A DNA stretch of 64,000 nt from Isoetes taiwanensis (Eukaryota > Streptophyta > Lycopodiopsida > Isoetales > Isoetaceae): positions 14,554,671 through 14,618,670 of the forward strand of contig JAJEKV010000034.1 of NCBI GenBank assembly GCA_021234155.1. The letters are read 5' to 3'. Below, piece by piece: positions 53,801-64,000 of the stretch. Below the pieces are notes generated by a model. That model was not told where the DNA came from. It ran no database searches and saw nothing but the letters and a program-made list of their open reading frames with translations. The first letter of the stretch is position 1; the number at the start of each line of letters is the position of its first letter. The translations under genes were made by a program, and so were the position numbers.

Positions 53801-55475
53801 GTGCCCCAGCGCCTTCTTTTAGGGCACAACCATCTACAAGGCTCAGTTTCGTCCATATTTGGGAACCTCTCAAGCCTTTCGATCTTGGACGTGTCCCACA
53901 ACTCTTTATTGGGATCTACGACCCATCTGGTTAATGTGAGTGAGAAGGATTTCTCCTTTAATTATTTTGAAGATCAGGTAGGGTTTCTTAGTCTCAACTG
54001 TAATTCATCTTCTGCCAAAGACGAGCTTTGTTCTCCACCTAGTGCAGGCTCAAGAGGTGCTATTCAAATCAATATTGGAGGATCAGAGATTACTTTTGAT
54101 AATAAGGTTTTTCAAGCTGACAGTGCAAATACCACAATAGGCCTGCATCAAACTGGCAGCACATCATGGTTGGTTGAAATACCAGGCTTGGAGGGTCAAT
54201 ACACTTCAAGGGGTTTGTCAGTTTCTAATAAACAGTCTCAAACAGGTGTGTATGCAACTTCTAGATGGTCATCTAACTACATTGCTTACCATGGCACACA
54301 ATTGGCCAATGGAAATTACTCTGTTACTCTATACTTTGAGGAAATGATTCATTCATATGTAAATTACAGAGCATTTGATGTGGTTGTTCAAGGGACTACA
54401 GTATTAAAGCAATTTTGCTCAATTTGGTAGCTATTCTCTAAAGTCATTCATATTCAATGCATCTGTCAGCAGTGGGACATTATCAGTTGAGCTCATAGAT
54501 AAATCGGTATAATATCTAGAACTATATATACTCTGATCCTATTATATCTGCCATTTTTGTAACTCCCTTGCTTCAAGAACATGTAAGCAATCATAAGAAT
54601 TTGATTGTTATTGGTGTTACGGTAGGTGCAGTGATGTTATTGTTGTTGCTTGGCCTCATCATTGTCAGCATTCGACATAGATGGTGTACGAAGTCCAAAC
54701 CTGAAACAGAGATTGAAACCACAATGGATAAAATCTCAAAGATTGGGCCATTTTATATACACATATGACCAACTGTTGGAAGCTACAGATAACTTTAACC
54801 AGGAACTGTTACTAGGTAAGGGAGGGTTTGGAGCAGTTTATAAAGGAACCCTTGTTGATGGCAATTGTGGCAGTGAAGCACTTGACATAGCAAGAAAAAC
54901 ATGCAGATATTTAAAAAAGAAATTGTCATACTTGGCATGCTCCAACATAAGAACTTAGTAATGATCAAGGGGTATTGTTTGGACTCCAAAGCCTCACTTC
55001 TAGTTTGTGATTATATGGAAAATGGAAGCCTTGACAAGGTCCTATTCAAAGGCCCTGGTCTTGACTGGCCTTCCAGGCGGAAAGTTGCAATTGGAGCTGC
55101 ATGTGGCCTACAATATTTGCATGAGGAGTCAAGGTACCATGTGATACACTGTGATGTGAAGCCTGCAAATATTTTGCTAGACAAGGATATGAACGCGTAT
55201 GTAGCAGATTTTGGACTTGCTAAGTTCTTCAAGGAAAATGAGGGTATTTTGCCCACAGCTGTTGACAAAGGTGGCACAGCTGGATAAATGGCACCAGGTA
55301 TTTTGAATTAGACATTCCAAAAATATTTCAATTAGATAAGTAAATGTATGAAGTATTCTTCTAACAGGATATGTTCTCTTGCAGAATATGTTCTTTGGAA
55401 TGAATTATCTGAGAAGGTAATTATCTGAGAAATTTTTATCATTATAGTGTACAGTTTTGGGATAGTTTTGTAATA
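53801..55475 (+). pseudogene. LRR-malectin receptor-like kinase pseudogene, truncated
   Basis: Order of parts: a last LRR (LLGHNHLQGSVSSIFGNLSS, LDVSHNSL), a linker to a malectin-like domain (AIQINIGGSEITFDNKVFQA, TGVYATSRWSSNYIAYHGTQ), a transmembrane helix (VGAVMLLLLLGLIIVSI, 54630) and a kinase. The kinase has YDQLLEATDNFNQELLLGKG with GFGAVYKG, HCDVKPANILLDKDMNAYVA, DFGLAKF, GTAG(stop)MAPG, then EYVLWNELSEK and VYSFGIVL. The layout is that of plant LRR-VIII-type receptor kinases of the plasma membrane. Defects: missing N-terminal LRRs and signal peptide, frame breaks at 54428, 54766 and 54880 (the VAVK lysine is lost), a TAA in place of Tyr in GYMAPE (55285-55287), HCD instead of HRD, and an end after VYSFG. 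Confidence 0.85.
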
Positions 55476-57680
55476 TATAAAATATATATTCAGCAGAGAT
55501 GAACGGCTGAGATGCATGGGGCAGATTAACGGTCGAGATCGTGATCTCCGCCCTGACATCCTATTGGCCCAAAGTTTTTCGAACATTTGAAGGGTATTTT
55601 TTCTAATATTGGCGCCTTCCGATTCCTTTGGCGCCTTCCGATTTCCTTGCCGCCAAGGCAGCCTCCCTGTTTCGATCATGGTGCGGCCTTCCAATTTCTT
55701 TGCCGCCAAGGCAGCCTCCCTGTTTCGATCATGGTGCGGCCTTGATTTCTAGCCGTATCCATATTCTAATCCCTCTTCTTCCAGCGATTCTCTGTTCTAT
55801 TGAGTTCCTCGATTTTATTCTGTTCAAATCCCTCTTCTTCCAGCGATTTCCTCTGTTCTATTGAGTTCCTCTGTTCTATTTGTATAACTCTGGGTAAATA
55901 TGCGAAATGCTTGATCTTCAAGATGTATCTGCCTTTTCTCCAATAAAAATTTTGGCTTCTAAGATTATTCCACAACGCATGGCTCTTCATGTGCTGTCTT
56001 TACAAAAGCTGAGCGTCTAGACTGCAGCAACATTTCTGTAAGTATTTGTTAAAGTTTTGATAGTTTGCTTGAGGATATGGGTTGTCTTATTTACCTTTAG
56101 CTCCATATAAAGCATCAAGATCTTCTTCTCAGCATAATATTGGTTTTGCAGGTTGTTGCTGCAGGTTTAAGCAGGCTTCCGCAGGTTGGAATCTGCTCGT
56201 TGTAGCATAGTTGAGGCCTGCAGGGATTGTCCAAATAATCTCCAACACCCAAACAGGTACTCTGTTTTCCAGTTTTTTTATTTATCTTTTTTGCTTTATT
56301 TTTCTAACCCGAGTTTGCTTTTGATTTGTTACAGGTATTGTATCTTGTTGAATCTTTTAAATATGTTGGCAGTGTCACCGGATCTCAGATAGCCCTTCCC
56401 TGGTATCAGATTTATCTCTTTCTGCTATATATATTTATAAGCTAATTTGATAGCATGCATCCTTGATGAGAATGAGACTGTCATGGTCCATATCCTTCCA
56501 ACGAATCTTTGAGTGAGACATGTCATAAAATATATCAAAAATGTATCATGTCAGCTTTTGTTCATATGCTTTAGCTGGTATCAGATATATCTCTTTCTTT
56601 CTTCTCTCTGCTATCTATGGAGACGATCTCGCAGGTAAAGACGGAACAAAGATGATCTGGCAGGTAAAGACTGAAGGGAGAAGTGATCGATTTTACCAAG
56701 TTTTACCAAGCTGGAAATATGAAGTAATGTGCCACTATGACGACATCCCCCAGAAGTTGAAGGCAATCCCAAGAAACGTTGGATCATGACTAAACAATAT
56801 GATCCACACTAAGTTAATCCATTCCATTTCTATTCACACTCATGTGCTACCTGTTTTACCTTCAATTTGATTGAGATCTGCTATAAAAATGCATGTGGAT
56901 GCAATGTTTACTTTTCATTCAATAATATAAGCATGGTCATCTTATTTTTCTCAATGCCTTTGTTTACAATCAAGAATTCAAAATATTTAAAATATACGAA
57001 GTTGTATAAGATAAGAAAAATGAAGGCATTGACTATTGAATAACATTTTAATCAATGGTCATTATGTTTTCTACAATTATTACCCTTTCGTGATGACAAC
57101 TAAAAACAACATTGTTCTTAAGTTTCATATATTTGTTGTTTTGTTTAAATCCACACATTGTTTAAAACTACATTAGAAAAAAACATGCATTGTTGTATAA
57201 AAAAACAATGCATAGTTGCACTACAAACAATGAAAACAACATGTGGACAATTGAAGGAAAACATGCTAAAAAGTCTTATATATGAAGACCATGCATTGTT
57301 TTTATGTGAATACCATACCTAAAAATCATGTGCAGTTTTTAATTTTGAACAAAAAACAACTACTATCCATGTGGATATTTTGTTAAAACACATGTTATTT
57401 TTTGGTAAAACAATGCTAAAAAACAACTATTATTTTAAAAAATAACATGTGGATATTCTGTTAAACCACATGTTGTTTTCTAGGAAAAAACAACACTTGA
57501 AAACAACACATTGAATTTTTTTCAAAAGACTGTCAAATTTCTATGCATAGACTTTTTAGACAAAAACTACATGTTGTTTCTAGCATTTTCGGAACAATAC
57601 TATGGGTGGTCTTAAAGTGTTGTTTTTTGGCAAAAAAGACAGCATAAAACTATGCATAGAGCCAAATTTGGGGTTGTTGT
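55476..57680. other. Intergenic; 53-bp duplication and AAAACAAC-rich tract
   Basis: 55634-55739 is two 53-bp units (CCTTCCGATTTCCTTGCCGCC and GCAGCCTCCCTGTTTCGATC). A frame at 56541-56789 ending GSstop (WQVKTEGRSDRFYQVLPSWK) is exon-like but unassigned. From 57080 to 57620 the sequence repeats AAAACAACA / TGTTGTTTT words on both strands and is non-coding; it may be subterminal sequence of cassette copy 2. Confidence 0.45.
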
Positions 57681-57683
57681 GAA

Positions 57684-57707
57684 AAGCATGCGTCCGGACG
57701 CATGCTT
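57684..57707. repeat. 24-bp perfect palindrome
   Basis: AAGCATGCGTCCGGACGCATGCTT reads identically on both strands. Three bases further is a second stem, AGCAGGGGT (57710-57718) against ACCCCTGCT (57735-57743). Both lie 240-300 bp upstream of the cassette copy 2 transposase start. Confidence 0.95.
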
Positions 57708-57979
57708 ATAGCAGGGGTTTAGCCCGCTTAAAGCACCCCTGCTTTTGCTTAATTTGGGTGCTGGTGGGCGTAACTGCCCGTCATTTTTTTGACGTCCTTC
57801 ATATACTCGCACGTCCACCTCACCAACGAACCGTTAGGAAAATGATTGTGGGATTTTGGCTGGATTTTCGCGCGAGTGGTAGTACGTTGCAAATTCGATC
57901 AAGCACAGAACTACCTCGACCTCATGGCCCGCGAAAATTCTCCCTCCAATTCACTTATTCTCCCTCTCTCAGGAATTTC

Positions 57980-60900
57980 ATGGCGCTCCCTGATACCGGC
58001 CTGGAGGCAATCACACGTTTAGCATTGCACTTTCGGCCTGATGAATTCCAAAACAACGTTCTAGATTTGTTGGATGTCAATGCAACACAGGAAATATCGC
58101 GTGCAGATCCAGTTTCCTCTGCAATTTACAAGAAATTGGATGCAGAGAGAAAAAGAGATCCAGCGGTTGAACGGGAGGATCTGAGCACGAGACGCAGGCA
58201 AGAAATAGCCAAGCTTGTAGTTGATTACTTCAACAAGCTCACCAAAAAGCATTCACCCGAACTCAAGGCCGATATGATGAAGAGGGTGGTTCATCACCAC
58301 GAAATGGAAATCTCAGAACCTGGAATTTTCCCAAATCCAAAGGAGTGCAAGGCAGCGGGGGTGCTGCTCAACAACTTGAAACAGACAATGGCAGCCACAA
58401 AGAGGCAAAGGAACCATGATATTTGGAGAGCCAAAACCTCGACACTGGTGATGGCTTCTTCCACAAAATCTAGATGCAATTCCACTATGACTGGGCTGTT
58501 AGGTACATCTAATTCTTGCTTTCATGCCTGTGCTTCTTCATGCTTTTAAGTGCTTGTATCTGCTGAGTGATGCTGGCTGGGATATGTTCATTGATTAATG
58601 TGCAATATTTCTTATGATAGGTTGCATGAGGTCAACAATTTCAACTGCTGCATTAAGAAAATCGGAAGCCGTCCTTGGAAATGGTCCGTGGTCTTGCTTC
58701 CAAAGGAGGTTGAGGTGCGATTCTCTCACCCCTGCTTGCAAGCAAAGCATAACAGAATTCTGGAAACAAAATAGCCGAGTCTCCCTTGCAAGAAAGATGT
58801 TGTGAACATTGTTGGAGAGTCAAGCTTCCGAATTTCTTATCCCTTGCACCTTATGGAGGTCACACAGGTATAAGTTTCCATACAAATTTTTTTTTTGCCA
58901 TTATTGCATAAATATTTCTAACCAACGGCCACCATTCAGTTGCAGCTATTTCAACAATACAAGAAGGCGCATCCTGAACACCCTGTTTGCTTAAAGGCTT
59001 TCGAGAAGTTGAAGCCTATTTATGTAAAGAAAGTATCAGAAAGGGAGACCTGTTGTTGCATATACCATATGAAGTTAGAGTATACCAGGGTAGCCCTGAA
59101 TGCATTAAGGTCAGCGAAAACTGGATTTCATGGTGAAGAATGCAAGTGCACTTGCGAGGTCTGTGGACCTGGTGAGAAGTGTCTGGCCAGCCAACATACG
59201 TATGACTCAACCAATGAGCTCTGGAGGGTTGTGGTTTGCAACAAGAGAGAGGGTGAAGAATGGTAAAAACATGACTGCTTGATGCAGCAATGTCAGAAGT
59301 GTGGCATAAAAAGTCTTCCTATATGTCCAAGAGAAAGAGAGAATCATGAGTTCTTGCTTGAATGGAAGACGTTTGAAAAGGTAATACTCTCTTTATTGCA
59401 TGCTGAAACATGCTGATATGTGCCGTCATCCGCTGAATACTGCTTTTGTGCTTTCAACTTGCGCTAATCTTCTATTTTATGCTACAGACCTTGTTACAGA
59501 TTCCAGTGGAGACAAAAGAAGCTGGTGGAGTTGCAGACTGCGTTACCAAGGAGGTGCCAGGTGGCAGCAGAAAGAAAAGAGCCAATGCCACCAAGAAGAG
59601 AAACAAAAGTAAGAAATCCAAGGTAGATGGTGGGACACAGCCTGAAGCTGCAACACAAGTTGAGAAGAAGGGAAACAAAAGTAAGAAATCCAAGGAAGCT
59701 GGTGGGTTACAGTCTGAAGCTGCAGCACAAGACGAGACCTCAAATGGCAAGGGGAAAAAAAAGAAAGGACCAAAGCCAGTCCTTAGATTGTCTTATAAGA
59801 GAACGGCAGTGAAGGATTTCATTTCATATCTGTGTTCCACATTGAAGATATTCGTGCCACACAATTACAGGGCTAGATGGCAGGCCATCCAATTCAGGAG
59901 TTGCCTGGACAATATCCAAGATGGCACCCTTGTTTCTGTAATTGATTTTGCAGAGAATTACAGCATAAAAATACAAAGGGAGGTTCAAAGCCAGCATTGG
60001 CACAATGACCAGATAACAATTCTCGTCCACATCACGTATAAGATGGACATCAGTTCTGGGATCAGAAAACTATTGAAGGAAACCCATTTTTACTTGAGTG
60101 ATGACAAGATTCATGACACTCTTTTTGTGCAGCACTGTCTTAGAAAGCACAATTTATGGCTTGTATCAAATGATGTAGATTTCTCCAGGCATATAGTTTG
60201 GTCAGATGGTTGTTCTAGCCAATTTAAATCTGCCCGGCCATTCTATTTCCTACCAAGATATCACCATGAGCTAGGGAAGGAAATAGTATGGAATTTCTTT
60301 GGGACAGCCCATGGTAAGGGAGAGCATGATGGGCAAGGGGCAGTCCTTAAAGGGGCATTCACTAGAGAGCAGCTCAAGTATGATGGAGTGAGATTTAGGG
60401 GTGCTGCTGATGCCTGTGAATTAGCAACTCGTTGGAATGAAGGTACCAACAACGAGGACATCAAAAGGTATTATGCTTTCATCTGTATTACTGTTGAGTA
60501 GTCTTTGCCTGTAAGCTGGCTTTGTAATGTCTTTGAATAGTGCTTTCATCGCTTTAAGTCTTTGTCACGTGAACTCTTTGTAATGTGATGAGTAGTGCTA
60601 TATTATGCTGTCTGTGAGCTGCAATACTTGTTGTCTCCTTGCAGGTATTTCTGGGTAATTGGAAAGGATGATGTTGATAGGACAGACCGGCTGTACTGTG
60701 CTAGGGTGGAAGGGACCAAGCAAATACATAGCATCCGGACATACTTGGCCAAATCAAGCACAAGGGTGGCTCATAGAGGTTTAAGTTATTTCTGTGGTAA
60801 CTGTTTGAAAGGAAACTGGTCATCTTGTGTGAACAAGCACAGGTTGAAGAATTGAAAATATGTTACGCTAAAGCCAGAAAAGTCTACTGGTGAAGGTACT

Positions 60901-61281
60901 GAAGACAAAATCGATGAGGCATTTTTTGAAGGTGATGGAGAATGGCTTAGTGGAAACATAGAGGAAGGTGATAACTTTGCTGTTGTAGCCAAGGAGGGAA
61001 ATTAGGAGAATGCAGATTTCTATGTTGTCAAATATGTTAAGCCGAGGCATATCCTTGACAGAATTGTCAAGGATAGCTGGGGTCAGACCTTCAATGTGGA
61101 TGAACACATGTTGGCTGGTTTGTACTATCTTTGTCGGCCCGATGGTAGTTGGGAGCTACTTGAAGACAAAGGCGACCTTCGGTCAAAGAGTCATCACATA
61201 TCAGCTATCAAATTTGAGATGAATGATTCCCGCACCAACAGATTTTCCCTTGAACAAAGCTACTCACGGATGATCCTTTGA
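57980..61281 (+). pseudogene. DDE-type transposase gene, cassette copy 2, nearly complete
   Basis: Exon 1 is 57980-58502 (MALPDTGLEAITRLALHFRP onward). Further exons are about 58621-58867, 58940-59381, 59488-60469 and 60646-61281, with GT-AG edges. Domains in order: a helical N-terminal region, a GNGPWSCFQRRLRCDSL block, a Cys-rich zinc-binding part (ERETCCCIYHMKLEY, CKCTCEVCGPGEKC), a Lys-rich linker with two diverged repeats (KKRNKSKKSK, KKGNKSKKSK), and the catalytic core. The core has FVPHNYRARWQAIQFRSCLD, SVIDFAENYSIKIQREVQSQ, HIVWSDGCSSQFKSARPFYF and NFFGTAHGKGEHDGQGAVL. A C-terminal region (YVVKYVKPRHIL, LAGLYYLCRPDGSWELLEDK) follows. Probable catalytic acids are Asp in IDFAEN, Asp in WSDG and an acid in KGEHDG. 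Stops at about 59266, 60853 and 61003 and a shift near 58.79 kb inactivate it. Confidence 0.8.
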
Positions 61282-61608
61282 TCTACCGCCATATGAAGGT
61301 TGAATATGCTTTGACCTAGTTGTTTTATCATTGTAACAGTGCAGTAGTTACTTGTGTACTTGTCTCAAATTTTGATCATTGTATTGGAGACAATGCTTGT
61401 GAGACAATGTTTGTAGTATTGAATTTCTTTGTATTGGAGTATTTTAGTATTGGAAACAATGCTTGTAGTATTGGAGAGTAAGCTTGATATATATTACAGA
61501 AAATTGTACACTCAAGATTAGTGACATCACTCAAGATCACTCAATACTCAAGATAACACAAAGCAATCATACATATATATTACAAAAAAGTAATGTACAA
61601 TGGTTACT
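61282..61608. other. Spacer between convergent genes of cassette copy 2
   Basis: About 330 bp, AT-rich with TATTGGAGACAATGCTTGTAG-like direct repeats at 61383-61470. It presumably holds the two 3' ends. Confidence 0.6.
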
Positions 61609-62809
61609 TCATGAGTCATCGAAGTCTTCAGAGTCATGCTGGTCGCCAGGAAGGGTGCCCAACAGCTGCCTTTGTACTTGTAATGGAGCATTGAGGATAT
61701 AGTAGGCCGAGACAAGATAGTTGTTGAGGCAGTAATCCAGCACTGCAACTGTCTCCTTTTCCAACCATGCATCAGTGATGTCAATTTGTGAGATCGTTTT
61801 TTGTACTGTATGAGAAGACAAGTATTCCAAAGCTGGACACACAAACTTCTGCAAAAAGTTGTCCTCTTCTTGCCCCTTGAAAGGCATAACAGGAACGGTT
61901 GTGTGTGCAGGGTTTAGAAACCCTTTGTGCAGGCTGTCATCAACCAAGAAAATCATACCATGATATTGAGGAAAATCCTCAAGTACGACCTTCAACTCCT
62001 TGAAAAAAAGTTGCTTTTCTGTGCTGGTTGGATGCTCGCATGCATAGCAATGCTCTTGACCATATACCTTCAAGAATCTGGTCTGCAAATCAGGGAACAA
62101 TGCATCCACCATATCCCTTGTATTCCGAAGTAGAGAAGCACTCTAAATCACAATATCAAACCTCTGCAGTGCCCACTCCACAAACTCATGATACCCTGGT
62201 CTGCAAATGAGGTACTTACTTGCAGTTTCTTTTACAACATGGTTCATTTGTGGTGGAGGCAAGATTTTCCTGTTCATTCTCCTCTGTTGTGTCTGTGCCA
62301 GTACAACATTTATGTCAAGCACCATCAACTTCCGTTTGGGTGTCCATCCCTCGATGTTTGCAACCACTGTCGATGTGTGCTGCATCGTGCTTGTCCCTGC
62401 TGCGATGTATGCTGGATTCTGCTGGGAAGTGCTATCGGGAGGTGCTGGACCTTGCTCCGACCTGCTGGACTCTGCTTTATCTTTGCTACCAGATGATGGA
62501 GAGTGCTGATAGCCATAGTTAGATACATCCTTATTAGTATCTCCCTGCCCCCAATGTATGGGTGTTTCCTGGCTATCAGTAACCCTTGCAGTGCCTTTGT
62601 CCTCGGGTTCTTCATTCACGACCTGTCTTGTTCTCCTGCATGCAAGGATGAGCTCCAATTAACAACTGAAATTTGTAGAGAATACATATTCTGAAATGTA
62701 ACAGGATAACAGGCACCTTTTGTATGTTAGAGTTTGTGCTGGCACTTCTTTATCTGTATTGTCTTCTTCATCAGATTCACTAAGTATAACCATTGGCTGC
62801 CTTCTTTTT
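61609..62809 (-). pseudogene. FCP1-like HAD-domain gene, cassette copy 2
   Basis: Exon 62809-62717 (RKRRQPMVILSESDEEDNTD) is followed by an 81-bp GT-AG intron (62636-62716) and an exon from 62635 to the stop at 61609-61611. A Ser/Gln-rich linker leads to PKRKLMVLDINVVLAQTQQR, then YLICRPGYHEFVEWALQRFD, SASLLRNTRDMVDALFPDLQ, HGMIFLVDDSLHKGFLNPAH and a helical tail. This is the FCP1/SCP-like HAD fold; the DxDxT nucleophile motif reads DINVV, so the general-acid Asp is Asn. The only break seen in the domain is TAG at 62143-62145, exactly where the family has Trp in the WSS motif, explained by TGG to TAG. Upstream exons are cut off by the CACTA element at 62845. Confidence 0.7.
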
Positions 62810-62844
62810 CTGCAGACAAGTTTTTACAGAAGCCTAAGTTGAAT

Positions 62845-63194
62845 CACTACAAGAGAATGAGGGTTCTGCGTCAGACAAATCGTCAGACGGTCTGAAAAGA
62901 CTTGGCATGACGTTTACACTGACGATTCTTCTGACGATTATCGGTTTGACGCTTATTCTGACGATGTTTCGTCAGGAATAACGTCAGCTTAACCGTCAGC
63001 TATTACGTCAGACTATGCGTCAATTTTTTCGTCAGACTATGCGTCAGATCAGTTTCGTCAGCATAACCGTCAGCAGAAACGTCAGCTGTTTCGTCAGGCG
63101 TTTTCGTCAGCCCATGCGTCAGATTTACCGTCAGATATAGCGTCATGTGATTCGTCACCATTTTCGTCAGAAAAAACGTCAGGAATTTCGTCAG
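62845..63194 (+). mobile_element. CACTA-type DNA transposon terminus with CGTCAG subterminal array
   Basis: CACTACAAGAGAATG at 62845 is the classic CACTA terminus and is preceded by AAT (possible 3-bp TSD). From 62869 to 63194 there are 18 direct CGTCAG and three inverted CTGACG motifs, plus several one-base variants, spaced about 10-13 bp. Such arrays are the transposase-binding subterminal repeats of CACTA elements. The matching right end (CTTGTAGTG) is not in the window, so the element runs beyond it or is truncated. Confidence 0.85.
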
Positions 63195-64000
63195 ACAGTT
63201 TGAATTTTCCATAAAGACAGTTTTAATCATAACTTTTGATCCAAGAGGCCGTTTTGAATGAAATTTGATGCGTTGGAAAGCTCTCACTTTGCTCTATCTA
63301 ATGGTGTACTAGTTGACCAATCTTGATTTGGGGGAAAAACTATAAATTTCCATCCCTAGCCAGAATATTGTACATCTTCCATGTAGGTATATAGGGATGC
63401 GCATATCTTCAAGTTTTTCCTTATTCATATCATTAACATTGGTCTGTTGTCTCGTGGGCCTTGTGTTTGAATGCATCTCATGGGCCTCGTATTTGTACAC
63501 CTTATACTTATGCGCCTATGGGACGCTTAGACTTAAGGCTGCAATTTCTATGTTCCTATTGTAAACTTGGGTACTTTTATAATCTTGCTAGAATTTCTCG
63601 GTGGAAATACAATGTGGCATCTCTGGATACATTGAGTAGCTTACGTGTGTACAATGCGATGTCATTGCAAGCATTGATTGATTGGTTTAATATTTGAAGT
63701 ATTCTCAATCTTTACATCTTTCAAAGTGACTATGGCAGTACAATAGGATGAGGGTTTGGTTGAAAAAACATTTGTGCACTATGCACTGGACATGTGTAAT
63801 TTTTAGAATTTTAAAACCCAAAAGTTCAAATGTTCTACGGGAATATGAAGTGGTCACATAAGGTCAAGGCTCAAGGTCACTGGTCATTTTGGCAATAGGG
63901 ATTATCTCCTATAATGCAATGGTTGCCTAAAAATGCAATGGCACCGTGTTTGTACAATGGCAGCATGGTTATCTATAATACATAGGCACCGTGATTGAAC
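63195..64000. other. Probable interior of the CACTA element or flank, no gene seen
   Basis: AT-rich, with no supported coding frame. Near 63905-63995 short motifs (GCAATGG, GCACCGTG) recur. Nothing further can be assigned. Confidence 0.4.

Noticed and set aside
62869-63194. CGTCAG array as a CRISPR or telomere-like repeat
   Set aside because: The 6-bp motif in both orientations next to a CACTACAAG terminus fits a CACTA subterminal array.

Overview
The window looks like nuclear DNA of a land plant. It carries a CYP74 oxylipin P450, an LRR-malectin receptor kinase remnant, a chloroplast-type DEAD-box helicase remnant, a plant-type short-chain dehydrogenase remnant, GT-AG introns and a dense, nested population of plant-style transposons. 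I cannot name the species. The TE-rich, low-gene-density texture would suit a large genome such as a gymnosperm or fern, but this is only an inference. Just one host gene looks intact: the CYP74 on the minus strand at 1.9-3.3 kb.

Layout. 0-1.6 kb: a hAT-like non-autonomous element with a perfect 8-bp target duplication, then an LTR-like segment. 1.9-3.5 kb: the CYP74 gene and its promoter. 3.5-8.3 kb: mostly non-coding, with possible exon remnants and a broken SDR gene. 8.47-20.31 kb: one 11.8-kb element with matching terminal inverted repeats, inserted in a tandem host repeat whose second unit preserves the empty site. On the minus strand it carries a Lys/Glu-rich, ParB-like and beta-class DNA-methyltransferase-like coding block. 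On the plus strand it carries a decayed RNase-H-fold transposase. An array of ATGGCGCCAT palindromes and a GC-rich region lie between them. 22.1-27.5 kb: a hAT MITE, then an RH3-like DEAD-box helicase pseudogene split by a young 2.4-kb LTR element that encodes a long, unrecognised acidic protein instead of gag-pol.

27.6-45.3 kb and 58.0-62.8 kb are two diverged copies of the same convergent two-gene cassette. One gene encodes a DDE-type transposase with a Cys-rich zinc-binding region. The other encodes a coiled-coil/FCP1-like (HAD-fold) protein whose catalytic DxD has become DxN. In the first copy the FCP1-like gene is split by an 11.3-kb Ty3/gypsy element (29,693-41,014; TSD CAATC) in which an RNase H domain lies upstream of the RT. 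In the second copy a CACTA element with a dense CGTCAG array has landed upstream of the FCP1-like gene.

45.4-57.7 kb: unidentified exon remnants, a second hAT MITE related to the first, a 77-nt near-perfect palindrome, a 5'-truncated LINE, a 1.7-kb satellite of 19-bp units, and a decayed LRR-malectin receptor kinase. The strongest candidates for undescribed systems are the ParB/methyltransferase-bearing transposon, the transposase plus FCP1-like cassette seen twice, and the short LTR element with a non-gag ORF. All assignments come from reading motifs; no database search was possible.
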